Below are positions 27,586 through 36,198 of a stretch of DNA of 64,000 nt, in pieces (positions within the stretch are counted from its first letter, which is position 1; each line of letters opens with the position of its first letter). A program made the translations under genes and the position numbers. The notes beneath the pieces are model-generated. The model was not told the DNA's origin and searched no databases. It saw only the letters and a list, made by a program, of their open reading frames with translations. Source of the stretch: Streptomyces sp. DT2A-34 (GTDB lineage: Bacteria > Actinomycetota > Actinomycetes > Streptomycetales > Streptomycetaceae); contig NZ_JASTWJ010000001.1 of the NCBI RefSeq assembly GCF_030499515.1, forward strand, positions 10,107,055 to 10,171,054. The letters are read 5' to 3'.

Positions 27586-29940
27586 ATGCGTGAGGTGAAC
27601 GAGAACGTGTCGGCAGCCGCCGACCAGCGGGCGACCGCGGAGACGATAGAGCGGGGCGGTGCCGGTCTGACCGTGACCGACCTGCTGGCCAGGGTGACGG
27701 GATCTGCCGAGACGTCGGCTGCCCACACCACCCCGCCCCCGCCGCCTGACGGGGAGACGCTCGCCGCCACCATCGCAGCCATGGCGGGCCGCTACGTTCC
27801 CTCCGGACACCTGGTGCCCGACGCGGACTTCTTCGATGCCGGAGGCACCTCGGTGAACGCCGTGGAACTCGTCGGCGCGCTGGAGGACGAGCTGGGCATG
27901 GAGATCGACCTGGACGAGGTGTTCGCCGACGCCCGGCCGACCAGCCTGGCCAAACGCCACCTGGAAAGGACCGGAGCCACCACCGCCGTACCGCAAACGG
28001 CTGCCCATGGGGCGATCCAGGCGGTCGAGTCGCCGGCAGTCGCCGCTCCACCGGTCGCCCTCGCCCGCACCGGCCCGTCCGACTCCACAGCCCGCCCCGA
28101 CGACCTCGCCCAGATCCTCGCCGACCTGGCCCTCGCCGACCGCCTCCCCTTCACCGCCTCGCCCGACCCCCTCCCTCCCCGCCGCATCCTGCTGACCGGC
28201 GCCACCGGCTTCCTCGGCAGCCACCTGCTCCTGGACCTGCTGCGCCACAGCGACGCCCACGTGTACTGCCTGGTCCGGGCCGCCGACGAGGAGGCGGCCG
28301 TGGCCCGGCTCGGCGAGGCACTCAAGGGCTATGCGCTGCCCTGGTCGTCGGAGAACCGCCGCCGCGTCACCGTGCTGCCCGGCGACATCCGCCACCCCCA
28401 CCTGGGCCTCACCGACGACCTCTGGAACACCCTCGCCCACGAAGTGGACAGCATCGTCGGGGTGGCGGCCGCCGTGGACTTCCTGCGCGGCTACCAGTCC
28501 CTGCGCGCCGGCAACGTCCTCGGCGCCCTCACCCTCGCCGAACTCGCCGCGACCGGCCGCCCCAAGCCCCTGCACCACATCTCCTCCATCGCCGTCTTCA
28601 ACGAGGTCGGCATCCCCGCCATGGGCGAGGACGACCCCCTCGCCCACATCGACCGCCTCGTCGCCGGCTACGACCAGACCAAGTGGGCCGCCGAAGTCGC
28701 CCTGCGCCGCGCCCGCGACCACGGCCTGGTCGTCACCGCCCTGCGCCCCGGCGGCATCGGCGGCCACACGAAGACCGGCGCCTACAACCCCCAGGACCTC
28801 AGCAGCGGCCTGATCTCGGCCTTCGGCCGCTTCCGCACCGTCCCCGCCTTCCGCTACCTCAACGCCGCTCCCGTCGACTGGGTCAGCCGCGTCGCGGCCG
28901 CCGTCATCTGCGAACCCGACGCCTGGGGCTTCGACTACAACCTCACCGGCGTCCCCAACACCCTCGACGACGTCGTACGGGACATGGCCCTCGGCGGCAT
29001 GCACGTCCGCGTCCAGGACTGGGACGAGTGGCGCACCGACGCCCTGGCCCGCCTCCAGGCCGAGCCGATCCCCGAACTGGCCTTCCTCACCCGCGTGTTG
29101 CAGAGCCCCACCGCCCTGAAACTCTGCGAGGCGACCCTCAAGGGCCCGGCCGCCACGGCCGACCGCACCACCGCACTCGTCGACGCCCTCGGCCTCCCGC
29201 CGGCCTCCCGCTACGACGCCCGAGCCCAGCTGAAGACCTTCGAACGCCTCGCCCACGACGGCCTGGCCCACCTCCCGCACAAGGACGACCAGCCCTACCT
29301 GTGGTTCACCGAGACCACCGAAGGAACCGTCGCCCCGATCGGCAGCACCACCCCCACCACCCCTGGCACTTCCGCCGGCCCCTGCACGATGTCCCTCACC
29401 CTCTCCATCGCGAGCATGCACCAACTGGTGACGGACCGCCGCGTCGACGTCCGCGGCAAGGTCACCTGCCCGGCCCTGCACCCCGACCCGCTCACCGTGG
29501 CACGCGGCGACATCTGGATCCGCCCCGAGGAAGGCATCCCGCACCGGCACGGCCTGCACCACCAACTCCTCCGCTGCCACCTGGAGTTGACGGACACCGA
29601 CGGCACCCGCTGGTGGCTGGAGGGCCACAAGTACGCCCGCCCCCGCCGCGACCTCTGGCGCCAGACCCGAGCCCTGACCGTGCAGCTCGGCCGCGAGGGC
29701 GAACCCGCGAGCCTGGCCGGCGAGGTCGTCGTCCCCGCCGACTCCTACGTACGCGACCAGATCGACGGCATCAAGGTCGACCCACGCCTGACCAGCCAGG
29801 AGAAGCGGGCCGCCAAGCTCACCTGGCTCGCCTGGTTCGGCCTGGAGATGGGCCGCGGCCTGCTCGGCCCCTTCGCCCGGGCCGCTGCGGACCTGCTCGA
29901 CCTGCGCCGCACCACGACCCCCACGGAGCACCACCGATGA
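27586..29940 (+). CDS. Carrier protein-thioester reductase with extra C-terminal domain
   Basis: A 784-residue protein. An N-terminal peptidyl/acyl carrier domain lies at about 58-115, with the phosphopantetheine Ser89 in DAGGTS. A Pro/Ala linker follows, then an NAD(P)-dependent SDR-type thioester reductase (about 195-590) with GATGFLGSH and the catalytic YDQTK. Such R domains release carrier-bound chains as aldehyde or alcohol. Residues about 600-784 form an additional domain; from memory it resembles the segment found between the oxidoreductase and hydrolase parts of large actinobacterial GMC-oxidoreductase proteins. The ATG at 27586 has AAGGG 5 bp upstream, 85 bp after the PKS stop, and the stop overlaps the next gene (ATGA). 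The free carrier domain is the likely acceptor for the FkbH domain, and the reductase the chain-release step. Confidence 0.87.
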   Translation: MREVNENVSAAADQRATAETIERGGAGLTVTDLLARVTGSAETSAAHTTPPPPPDGETLAATIAAMAGRYVPSGHLVPDADFFDAGGTSVNAVELVGALEDELGMEIDLDEVFADARPTSLAKRHLERTGATTAVPQTAAHGAIQAVESPAVAAPPVALARTGPSDSTARPDDLAQILADLALADRLPFTASPDPLPPRRILLTGATGFLGSHLLLDLLRHSDAHVYCLVRAADEEAAVARLGEALKGYALPWSSENRRRVTVLPGDIRHPHLGLTDDLWNTLAHEVDSIVGVAAAVDFLRGYQSLRAGNVLGALTLAELAATGRPKPLHHISSIAVFNEVGIPAMGEDDPLAHIDRLVAGYDQTKWAAEVALRRARDHGLVVTALRPGGIGGHTKTGAYNPQDLSSGLISAFGRFRTVPAFRYLNAAPVDWVSRVAAAVICEPDAWGFDYNLTGVPNTLDDVVRDMALGGMHVRVQDWDEWRTDALARLQAEPIPELAFLTRVLQSPTALKLCEATLKGPAATADRTTALVDALGLPPASRYDARAQLKTFERLAHDGLAHLPHKDDQPYLWFTETTEGTVAPIGSTTPTTPGTSAGPCTMSLTLSIASMHQLVTDRRVDVRGKVTCPALHPDPLTVARGDIWIRPEEGIPHRHGLHHQLLRCHLELTDTDGTRWWLEGHKYARPRRDLWRQTRALTVQLGREGEPASLAGEVVVPADSYVRDQIDGIKVDPRLTSQEKRAAKLTWLAWFGLEMGRGLLGPFARAAADLLDLRRTTTPTEHHR

Positions 29941-31088
29941 TCTTCCGGACGACGAACCCCAGGACCCCCAGGCCGACCCTGCGCAGAGTCAGGACCACCA
30001 CGGCCCCGCGCCCCCTCCGCCACCGCCTCGACCCGGCGGCGGTCGAGGAGATCCCCTTCCACACGACCGACGGCGTACGCCTCGGCCTGACCCGCATCGA
30101 CGCGGGCGACCGCACCCCCGCCCGCGACCGGCCCGCCGTCCTGCTCCTGCACGGACACACGGCCTCGGCCGACATGTTCCTGCTGCCCGAGACCCGCAAC
30201 CTGGTCGACGTCCTCCTGGACGAGGGCCACGAGCCCTGGCTGCTCGACTGGCGAGGCAGCTGCCGCCTGCCGTACAACGAGACGGGCCGCCGCTACACCT
30301 ACGACGACGTCGCCCTCTACGACATCCCCGAGGCCGTCCGCCACATCCGCACCCGCATCGGCGACCGCCCCCTGTTCGTCGTCGCCCACTGCATAGGCTC
30401 CCTCACCCTCTCGATGAGCCTGACGGCAGGCCTCGTGCCCGGCCTGGCCGGCGTGGTCTCCCAGGGCGTCTTCCTCACCCCGAAGCTCGCGGGCCGCACC
30501 TCCCTGCGCATGACCTTGGCCGGTGAGCTCCTCAAGTCCCGTATCGACCACATCCCCGTCGACTTCCGCAAGGTCGGCCTGTGGTCGAAGTACACCCCGC
30601 TGTTCGCCCTCGCCTCCCGCAAGGCGACCTGCCCGGACCCCACCTGCCAGATCCTGCACAACTCGGCCTGGGGAACCGGGGCTTCCCTCTTCGTCCACGA
30701 GCACCTGACCGACGCCACCCACGACCGTCTCGCCGAACTCCTCGGCCCCGCCCCGCTGTGGATCCTGCCGCATCTGCGCCGCATCGAACTGGCTCGCACC
30801 GTGGTCCGCTGGCACGACACCGACCACCGCTACCGGGCCCTCCCGCGGAACGCCCTGGACGCGGCGGCCCGCATCGACACGCCGGTCCTGCTCCTCGCGG
30901 GCAGCGAGAACGGCCTGTGGCTCGACTCCCAGAAGCTCTGCCGCGACGTCCTCGCCCACCGCCGGCCACAACTGGACGTCACGTACACCGAGATCCCCGG
31001 CTACGGCCACCTGGACACGTTCCTCGGCAGGGGAGCGGCCCTCGACGTCTTCGGGCACATCCTCGATTTCCTGGGCGAACGCCGGTGA
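29937..31088 (+). CDS. Alpha/beta hydrolase with Cys at the nucleophile position
   Basis: A 383-residue alpha/beta-fold protein. The oxyanion-side HGHTAS (about 72-77) and the nucleophile elbow VAHCIGS are clear; Cys152 stands where Ser is usual, and a late His lies in GYGHLD (about 364). A conserved CPDPTC pair occurs in the cap region. From memory, the Cys elbow and cap motif match the hydrolase half of actinobacterial GMC-oxidoreductase/hydrolase fusions, whose middle segment resembles the C-terminus of the preceding protein. It overlaps the reductase gene by ATGA, so it belongs to the same pathway, as acyl transfer, hydrolysis or editing. The N-terminal 30 residues are basic and Pro-rich. 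Confidence 0.82.
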   Translation: MIFRTTNPRTPRPTLRRVRTTTAPRPLRHRLDPAAVEEIPFHTTDGVRLGLTRIDAGDRTPARDRPAVLLLHGHTASADMFLLPETRNLVDVLLDEGHEPWLLDWRGSCRLPYNETGRRYTYDDVALYDIPEAVRHIRTRIGDRPLFVVAHCIGSLTLSMSLTAGLVPGLAGVVSQGVFLTPKLAGRTSLRMTLAGELLKSRIDHIPVDFRKVGLWSKYTPLFALASRKATCPDPTCQILHNSAWGTGASLFVHEHLTDATHDRLAELLGPAPLWILPHLRRIELARTVVRWHDTDHRYRALPRNALDAAARIDTPVLLLAGSENGLWLDSQKLCRDVLAHRRPQLDVTYTEIPGYGHLDTFLGRGAALDVFGHILDFLGERR

Positions 31089-31154
31089 CGGCAGCCGGTA
31101 CGGCCGGTTACCGTACCCGTCAGTAACCAGAAACCGCACTCCAGGAGGCCACCC

Positions 31155-31934
31155 ATGCCGCAGCTCGAAGTCGACGGCGCGAGACTGACGTACGACGACG
31201 AGGGCCCTCGCGACGGCGACGGTGTGCCCCTGGTGTTCGTCCACGGCTGGACGGCGAACCGGCACCGCTGGGACCACCAGGTGGCCCACTTCGCCGAGGC
31301 TCGCCGAGTCGTCCGCCTCGACCTGCGCGGGCACGGCGAGAGCAGCGGGTCGGGGGCACGCACGATCGACGACCTGGCGAAGGACGTCCTCGCCCTCCTC
31401 GATCACCTGAAGATCGAGCGGTTCGTGATCGTCGGCCACTCCATGGGTGGCATGATCGCCCAGACCATCGCCCTCGCCCACCCGGAGCGGGTCGAGCGCA
31501 TGGTGCTGGTGAACTCCATCGGCAGGATGGCCTACAGCCGCGGCCGCGCCCTGCTCATGGCCGCCTCGACGCTCGCCCCCTTCAAGCTGTTCGTCGCCGC
31601 CAACATCCAGCGCGCCTTCGCGCCCGGTTACCCGCGCGAGGAGGTCCGCGCGTACATCCGCGCCTCCGCCGACACTCCCCGCGAGGTCGTCATGACGCTC
31701 TACGGCGCCATGCGCGCCTTCGACGTACTGGACAGGGTCGGCGAGATAGAAGCGCCCACCCTCATGGTCCACGGCCACCACGACATCCAACTGCCCGTCG
31801 CCCAGATGCTGCGGATGGCCAAGGCCTATCCGGACGCGGTGATCCGCATCCTGGACGCCGGCCACGAACTGCCGGTGGAGAAGCCGGCGGAACTGACTCT
31901 GGCGCTCGACCGCTTCCTCACCGACCGCGGATGA
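31155..31934 (+). CDS. Alpha/beta-fold hydrolase
   Basis: A 259-residue hydrolase with a canonical triad: HGWTANRHRW (oxyanion hole region), nucleophile elbow GHSMGG (Ser about 97), acid in GHHD and His in GHELP near the C-terminus. Length fits the epoxide hydrolase/haloperoxidase/lactonase group. The ATG at 31155 has AGGAGG 8 bp upstream. It lies 66 bp after the Cys-type hydrolase and could be the last gene of the lipid operon, but a spacer with its own ribosome binding site leaves this open. Substrate is unknown. Confidence 0.85.
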   Translation: MPQLEVDGARLTYDDEGPRDGDGVPLVFVHGWTANRHRWDHQVAHFAEARRVVRLDLRGHGESSGSGARTIDDLAKDVLALLDHLKIERFVIVGHSMGGMIAQTIALAHPERVERMVLVNSIGRMAYSRGRALLMAASTLAPFKLFVAANIQRAFAPGYPREEVRAYIRASADTPREVVMTLYGAMRAFDVLDRVGEIEAPTLMVHGHHDIQLPVAQMLRMAKAYPDAVIRILDAGHELPVEKPAELTLALDRFLTDRG

Positions 31935-32000
31935 GCGGTCGAAACGGGTAGCCACCTCACTCGGGCCCCGGCCCGACCAGGCGCTTTATTTAAGCCTTGC

Positions 32001-32010
32001 CTTATATAAG
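32001..32010. promoter_or_regulatory. Palindrome and -10-like element before the ArsR-type gene
   Basis: CTTATATAAG is a perfect 10-bp palindrome in the only AT-rich patch of this region, preceded by TTATTTAAGCCTTGC. TATAAG could serve as a -10 box; transcription would then start very near the GTG codons at 32025/32034, suggesting a leaderless mRNA and autorepression by the ArsR-type protein. Confidence 0.45.
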
Positions 32011-32033
32011 CAGGCGCTGGCATAGTGGGCTCC

Positions 32034-32387
32034 GTGCACGCTTTCGATGTGCTGGGTGATCCGGTCAGGCGCCGGATATTGGAGCTGCTCGCCGACGGTG
32101 AGCAGGCATCGGGCGACATCAGTGCCGTGATCCAGGAAGAGTTCGGGATCTCCCAGCCGGCTGTCTCGCAGCACCTGAGGGTGCTGCGCGAGAGCGGCTT
32201 CGCGTCCGTGCGGGCGGAGGGCACGCGGCGGCTGTACGCCGTCGACGCCGCGCCGCTGCGGGAGGTGGACGCATGGCTGGAGAGGTTCCGCGGTTTCTGG
32301 GAGCAGCGGCTCGACGCCCTCGGAACGGAGCTCGCGCGAGGCAAGCGCGAACGCAGACTGAGAGAGGACGTGAGCGGGGATGAGTGA
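32034..32387 (+). CDS. ArsR-family winged-helix regulator
   Basis: A 117-residue ArsR/SmtB-type repressor. Its winged helix spans about residues 5-85, with recognition helix QPAVSQHLRVLRESG, and there is no Cys metal site, so it belongs to the non-metal group often paired with SRPBCC proteins. The GTG at 32034 gives the family N-terminus (HAFDVLGDPVRRRIL); a GTG at 32025 would add three residues. It overlaps the SRPBCC gene by 8 nt. The AT-rich palindrome just upstream is a candidate operator. Confidence 0.88.
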   Translation: MHAFDVLGDPVRRRILELLADGEQASGDISAVIQEEFGISQPAVSQHLRVLRESGFASVRAEGTRRLYAVDAAPLREVDAWLERFRGFWEQRLDALGTELARGKRERRLREDVSGDE

Positions 32388-33033
32388 GATCGTCGACCAG
32401 TTGAACCGCCTGCACCGGCAGGTCGGTGCACGGCAGGTCGAGGCGGGCGAGGCCCGCACGGTGCTGCTGCGACGCACCTACGACGCCGAGATCGCCGACG
32501 TGTGGGACGCGGTGACGTCGCCCGAGCGGATCGGCCGCTGGTTCCTGCCGGTGAGCGGGGAGTTCAAGGTGGGCGGGCGCTACCAGCTGGAGGGCCAGGC
32601 CGGTGGCGAGATCCTGCAGTGCGAGGAGCCGACACGGCTGCGGGTCAGCTGGCTGTACGGGCCCGATCCCGGCTTCAGCGAGGTCGAGGTGCGGCTCACG
32701 CCGGAGGGCGAGGAGCGGACGGTGCTGGAGCTGGAGCACGTGGCCGTGGTGCCGCCCGACTTCTGGGGCCGCTTCGGGCCGGGAGCCGTGGGCGTCGGCT
32801 GGGACGGGGCGTTGCTGGGCCTCGGCATGCACCTCGCCGGGGGCGGGATGAGCAGGGAGGAGGCAGAGGCCTGGCAGGTCTCGGACGAGGGGAAGGCGTT
32901 CTACACGCGGTCGGGCGAGCTGTGGGGAGAGGCCTACGCCGCCTCGGGCGCCGACGAGGAGACCGTGACGGCCACGACGGCGGCGACGATCGCGTTCTAC
33001 ACCGGAGCGGACAGCGACGCGGGGCAGTCGTAG
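32380..33033 (+). CDS. SRPBCC (AHSA1-type) domain protein
   Basis: A 217-residue SRPBCC/START-like protein. The AHSA1 signature begins at about residue 30 (VWDAVTSPERIGRWFLP) and continues through GGRYQLEGQAGGEIL and LRVSWLYG. Such proteins bind small hydrophobic ligands. Genes in an ArsR-SRPBCC pair are commonly translated together, as here with an 8-nt overlap. The C-terminal 60 residues are an extension that continues the helical lid. Ligand is unknown. Confidence 0.85.
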   Translation: MSEIVDQLNRLHRQVGARQVEAGEARTVLLRRTYDAEIADVWDAVTSPERIGRWFLPVSGEFKVGGRYQLEGQAGGEILQCEEPTRLRVSWLYGPDPGFSEVEVRLTPEGEERTVLELEHVAVVPPDFWGRFGPGAVGVGWDGALLGLGMHLAGGGMSREEAEAWQVSDEGKAFYTRSGELWGEAYAASGADEETVTATTAATIAFYTGADSDAGQS

Positions 33034-33110
33034 AGCTCATCGAACGCGATCGGGCTCCTGCACGGCCTCCTGACCGGCTCCGGGTACGTCGTCCGACCAC
33101 CCGCGGTCCT

Positions 33111-33148
33111 GTGTCCGGCGCGGCGCGCTCGCCGTCCGCGCCGGACAC
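33111..33148. terminator. Bidirectional terminator hairpin
   Basis: GTGTCCGGCGCGG (33111-33123) pairs perfectly over 13 bp with CCGCGCCGGACAC (33136-33148), loop 12. It lies between the convergent SRPBCC and lipoprotein genes. Confidence 0.75.
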
Positions 33149-33156
33149 CCCCTCGC

Positions 33157-33876
33157 TCAGGCGGTACGCAGGGTCCGCTTGGCGAGTTCGTACGCCGGCA
33201 GCATCGCCCGGTGCTCGTCGGTGTCCAGTCCGCCGAGGTGTATGACGACGGGGCCCTTCTCGGTGGTGACGGCTATGGCCGACTCCTCCTTCGTCTCCTC
33301 CAGGAGCTTGCTGGTGTAGAGGTACTTCACCTCGACACCGGCGAGGCCGCCCGCCTTGAAGGTGCTGTACTTCTCCTTGCTCACGCCGTTCTCCGCCGCG
33401 ACGAAGGCCTCCAGCACGGTGCGTGCGTCGACGTCACCCGGCTTGCCCGTCCAGACCCGGAGGAAGCCGATGTTCCCCGCCGGCTTGGCGTCGACCTCAC
33501 AGGCGGCAGCGACCGGGCCCTGGTACAGGAGCGCGTCGGCGATCTCCTGGGCCACCTCGTCGTTCTCGGAACCGCCGGAGCCGTCACCGCCGCCGGCCCC
33601 CTTCTCCTCGGCCGCCCCGGTGTCGATGGCCTCCGCCTCCCAGTCCTCGGCGATGTCGAACGTGACGGGCAGCTCACAGGCCGACCCGGCGGCGCCGATG
33701 GTGCCGCCGCTCTTCACCGCCGTATCGCTGTCACCTGCCGCGTCGGCCGACGCCGAGGCGCTCGCCGACGTCTTCGTCGCGTCGTCCTCCGCAGCCCCCG
33801 AACAGCCCGTCAGCACCCCGGCCAGCAAAGCCCCCTGGGCCAGCCGGCGCCGCCCTTGTCCCGCCCCCACCAGCAT
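33157..33876 (-). CDS. Putative lipoprotein
   Basis: A 239-residue secreted protein. A basic N-terminus (GRRRLAQG), a hydrophobic stretch and the lipobox LTGC (Cys at about 25) predict lipid anchoring to the outer face of the membrane. An Ala/Ser/Asp-rich linker (26-60) and an acidic Gly-rich insert (about 90-108) surround a globular domain with two further Cys. A GGGGAGAG sequence precedes the ATG at 33876. No family was recognised beyond Streptomyces lipoproteins of this length; the gene is divergent from the next one. Confidence 0.82.
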   Translation of the reverse strand: MLVGAGQGRRRLAQGALLAGVLTGCSGAAEDDATKTSASASASADAAGDSDTAVKSGGTIGAAGSACELPVTFDIAEDWEAEAIDTGAAEEKGAGGGDGSGGSENDEVAQEIADALLYQGPVAAACEVDAKPAGNIGFLRVWTGKPGDVDARTVLEAFVAAENGVSKEKYSTFKAGGLAGVEVKYLYTSKLLEETKEESAIAVTTEKGPVVIHLGGLDTDEHRAMLPAYELAKRTLRTA

Positions 33877-33980
33877 CGTTCTCTCTCCCCACCCGATCTT
33901 GCCGTCTGATCTTGCTCAGGCGGCACACAGTATCCGAGAGCACTGACAAGGCAGGTCCTGCCCTGCGGCATCATGAGGCG

Positions 33981-34772
33981 ATGACCTCGCTGCCCTTCGA
34001 CCGCTACTGCGACGAGATCGTCACCCAAACCGAACGGCTCACCGCTCACGTGCGGGGCACGGACATGACCGCCCCGGTGCGCTCCTGCCCCGGCTGGAAC
34101 CTCGGCCAACTGCTGCGGCACGTGGGCGGCGACCACCGATGGGCGGAGGAGATCGTACGGACCCGGGCCGGCGGTCCGATCCCCGACGAGCTGGTGAACG
34201 ACCCGACCGCTTACACCCACGAGGACGAGTCGTTCCTCGTCCCCTGGCTCCTCGAAGGCGCCGCAGGCCTCAGCGCCACCCTCCGCGCCGCCGGGCCCGA
34301 CGCCCAGGCGTGGAACCCTTCCGAGGAGCAGCCGGCGCCGGTGGGGTTCTGGGCGCGCCGCATGACGTACGAGACCGTTGTGCACCGCGCCGACGCGGCC
34401 CTGGCGGCCGGAACGCGGTTCGCGCTGGAGCGCGACCTCGCCGTCGACGCGGTGGAGGAATGGCTGGAGTACTCGACCTTCCCCGAGGCGTTCGAGCCCC
34501 GCCCGGACCTGCCCGACCTGCTCGGCCCGGACCGCACGCTCCACTTCGACGCGACCGACGCCGGACAGTGGCTCGTCGACCTCACGGGCAAGCACCCCCT
34601 CTGGCGCGCGGGGGCCGACAACGCCACCGTGACCGCGAGCGGCCCGGCGACGGACCTGCTCCTGTTCCTCTACCGCCGTCCCGCGCCCGCCCTCCAGACG
34701 CAGGGAGACACGGAGCTGCTCGATCTCTGGCTGACCCGCTCGGGCTTCTGGCTGGAGGCGACGGGTGAATGA
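33981..34772 (+). CDS. DinB/maleylpyruvate isomerase-like mycothiol-dependent protein
   Basis: A 263-residue protein of the actinobacterial maleylpyruvate isomerase N-terminal-domain family (DinB-like four-helix bundle). Motifs are VRSCPGWNLGQLLRHVGG (about 33-50) and YETVVHRADA (about 131-140), which provide the metal-binding His residues. A C-terminal MDMPI-C-type domain follows (about 170-260). Members use mycothiol or catalyse unknown thiol-dependent reactions. The ATG at 33981 fits the family N-terminus (PFDRYCDEI); a frame-open start at 33912 adds 23 residues with no homology. It appears monocistronic and converges on the serine hydrolase gene. Confidence 0.83.
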   Translation: MTSLPFDRYCDEIVTQTERLTAHVRGTDMTAPVRSCPGWNLGQLLRHVGGDHRWAEEIVRTRAGGPIPDELVNDPTAYTHEDESFLVPWLLEGAAGLSATLRAAGPDAQAWNPSEEQPAPVGFWARRMTYETVVHRADAALAAGTRFALERDLAVDAVEEWLEYSTFPEAFEPRPDLPDLLGPDRTLHFDATDAGQWLVDLTGKHPLWRAGADNATVTASGPATDLLLFLYRRPAPALQTQGDTELLDLWLTRSGFWLEATGE

Positions 34773-34821
34773 ACTACCTGTGGCTGTTGCGAAGTTACGG
34801 GCGGGCCACACGGCGAAGACC

Positions 34822-34869
34822 ACAGCGGCGCCCGGCGGGCCTGCCGAGGTTCCGCCCGGGCGCCGCTGT
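34822..34869. terminator. Bidirectional terminator hairpin
   Basis: ACAGCGGCGCCCGG (34822-34835) is complementary over 14 bp to CCGGGCGCCGCTGT (34856-34869), loop 20, between two convergent genes. Confidence 0.75.
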
Positions 34870-34886
34870 CGCGGTTCAGGGCCGCA

Positions 34887-36119
34887 TCACCGGATGCCCT
34901 CGCAGAGCACGGTGTCGACGAGCCGCTGGACGGCCGCCTCGGCGCGCAACAGCGGTTCGTCCTCGGGGATCTTGCCAGTGGCGCTGATGACGACGCCGCG
35001 CGACCCGTCCTCGGTGAGGCCGTTCCTGACGCTGCCGCCGTCGGTGTCCCCGCCGTGGCCCCATCGGTAGCCGCCGCAGCTCAGCGGTTGCCGCATCAGC
35101 CCCAGTCCGTAGTGCAGTCCGGGGAAGGGCACCTGGAAGTCCTCGCCCACCGGCACGACGTGGCGCATCTCCGCCATTTCCCGCGGCGGCAGCAGACGGC
35201 CGTCGAACAGCGCGCTGAGGAAGCGGTCCTGGTCGCGCTCGGTCGTGATGAGTGAGCCGGCGGCGTCGGCCCAGGACATGTCGCGGACCGTGGTGTCGGT
35301 CCAGCCGTCCGAACCCGGGAAACGGTGGTACGTGTGGGCATGCGGTCCGCGAAGGAACGGATCGTGTCCGGGGGCGTAGGTGCCTCTCAGGCCGAGCGGT
35401 TCGACGATCCGGTGGTGCACTTCCGTCGCCCAGGAACGACCGGTGACCTTCTCGATGATCATTCCGGCGAGTACGTAGCCGGGGTTGGAGTAGTTCCAGT
35501 TCGGCTCGGGATCGCCGGGGGCGGCCGGTGGGAAGTCGGGGCTGCTGCGCATCGCCCCGGCGATGAGCTGTTCCGGCTCGATGCGGTCGAACCTGTGCCG
35601 TTGGAAGGCGGCGGCGTCGTCGCCCGTGTCATCGGTGTAGTGGTAGCTGTGGATGCCACTCGTGTGCTGGAGCAGATGGCGGACGGTGACGCGGCTGCCG
35701 TCGTTGCCGTTGCCGGCGACGACGCCCGGCAGCCACCGCTCCACCGTGTCGTCCAGCGACAGCCGTCCCTCCGCGACCAACTGCAGCACCACCGTGGCGA
35801 CGAACGGCTTCGTCACACTGGCCGCCCGCAGGGCGCCGCCGTAGGGAACGGGACGGCCGGTGCCCAGCTTCGCCTCCCCGGCCCGGGCCCGGAAGCGGTG
35901 GCGCCCGTCACGGACCTCCACCGAGATACCGACGTACCCCGCCTGCTCAAGGGTGCGTTCCACCTCCGCCCGCAGGTCCGCCCGGCTCAACGGACCGGCC
36001 TCCCCGGGCGAGGACGGCGCCGCGGACGCGGGCACCACCAGGGCACCGGCACCGAGTGCCGCGCCGACCAGGGCGGCCGCCAGGCGCGACCGGGAGCTTT
36101 TCACCTTCGGCTTGGTCAT
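34887..36119 (-). CDS. Secreted beta-lactamase-fold serine hydrolase (D-Ala-D-Ala carboxypeptidase type)
   Basis: A 410-residue class C beta-lactamase/esterase-family protein. A Sec signal peptide (about 1-35, KVKSSRSR then an Ala/Leu core ending ASA) precedes the catalytic domain with SVTK (SxxK), the tyrosine motif NYSN and HGGD (third motif). These features fit D-alanyl-D-alanine carboxypeptidase or esterase activity in the cell envelope. I prefer the ATG at 36119, which gives a typical signal peptide; the ATG at 36155 would add 12 residues. It stands alone between a terminator and the GNAT gene. Confidence 0.85.
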   Translation of the reverse strand: MTKPKVKSSRSRLAAALVGAALGAGALVVPASAAPSSPGEAGPLSRADLRAEVERTLEQAGYVGISVEVRDGRHRFRARAGEAKLGTGRPVPYGGALRAASVTKPFVATVVLQLVAEGRLSLDDTVERWLPGVVAGNGNDGSRVTVRHLLQHTSGIHSYHYTDDTGDDAAAFQRHRFDRIEPEQLIAGAMRSSPDFPPAAPGDPEPNWNYSNPGYVLAGMIIEKVTGRSWATEVHHRIVEPLGLRGTYAPGHDPFLRGPHAHTYHRFPGSDGWTDTTVRDMSWADAAGSLITTERDQDRFLSALFDGRLLPPREMAEMRHVVPVGEDFQVPFPGLHYGLGLMRQPLSCGGYRWGHGGDTDGGSVRNGLTEDGSRGVVISATGKIPEDEPLLRAEAAVQRLVDTVLCEGIR

Positions 36120-36198
36120 GAGGCCAGCTTCAGCGAACGGTTTCACCGGCGCCATGGCGGCATCACCCGGAGGGGGGTGGGGGAATCCCTCGTCGGTG

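Noticed and set aside
31155..31934. Hydrolase as thioesterase of the PKS
   Set aside because: A reductive release domain is already present; the gene has its own ribosome binding site after a 66-bp gap and looks like a general alpha/beta hydrolase. A role in the pathway remains possible.
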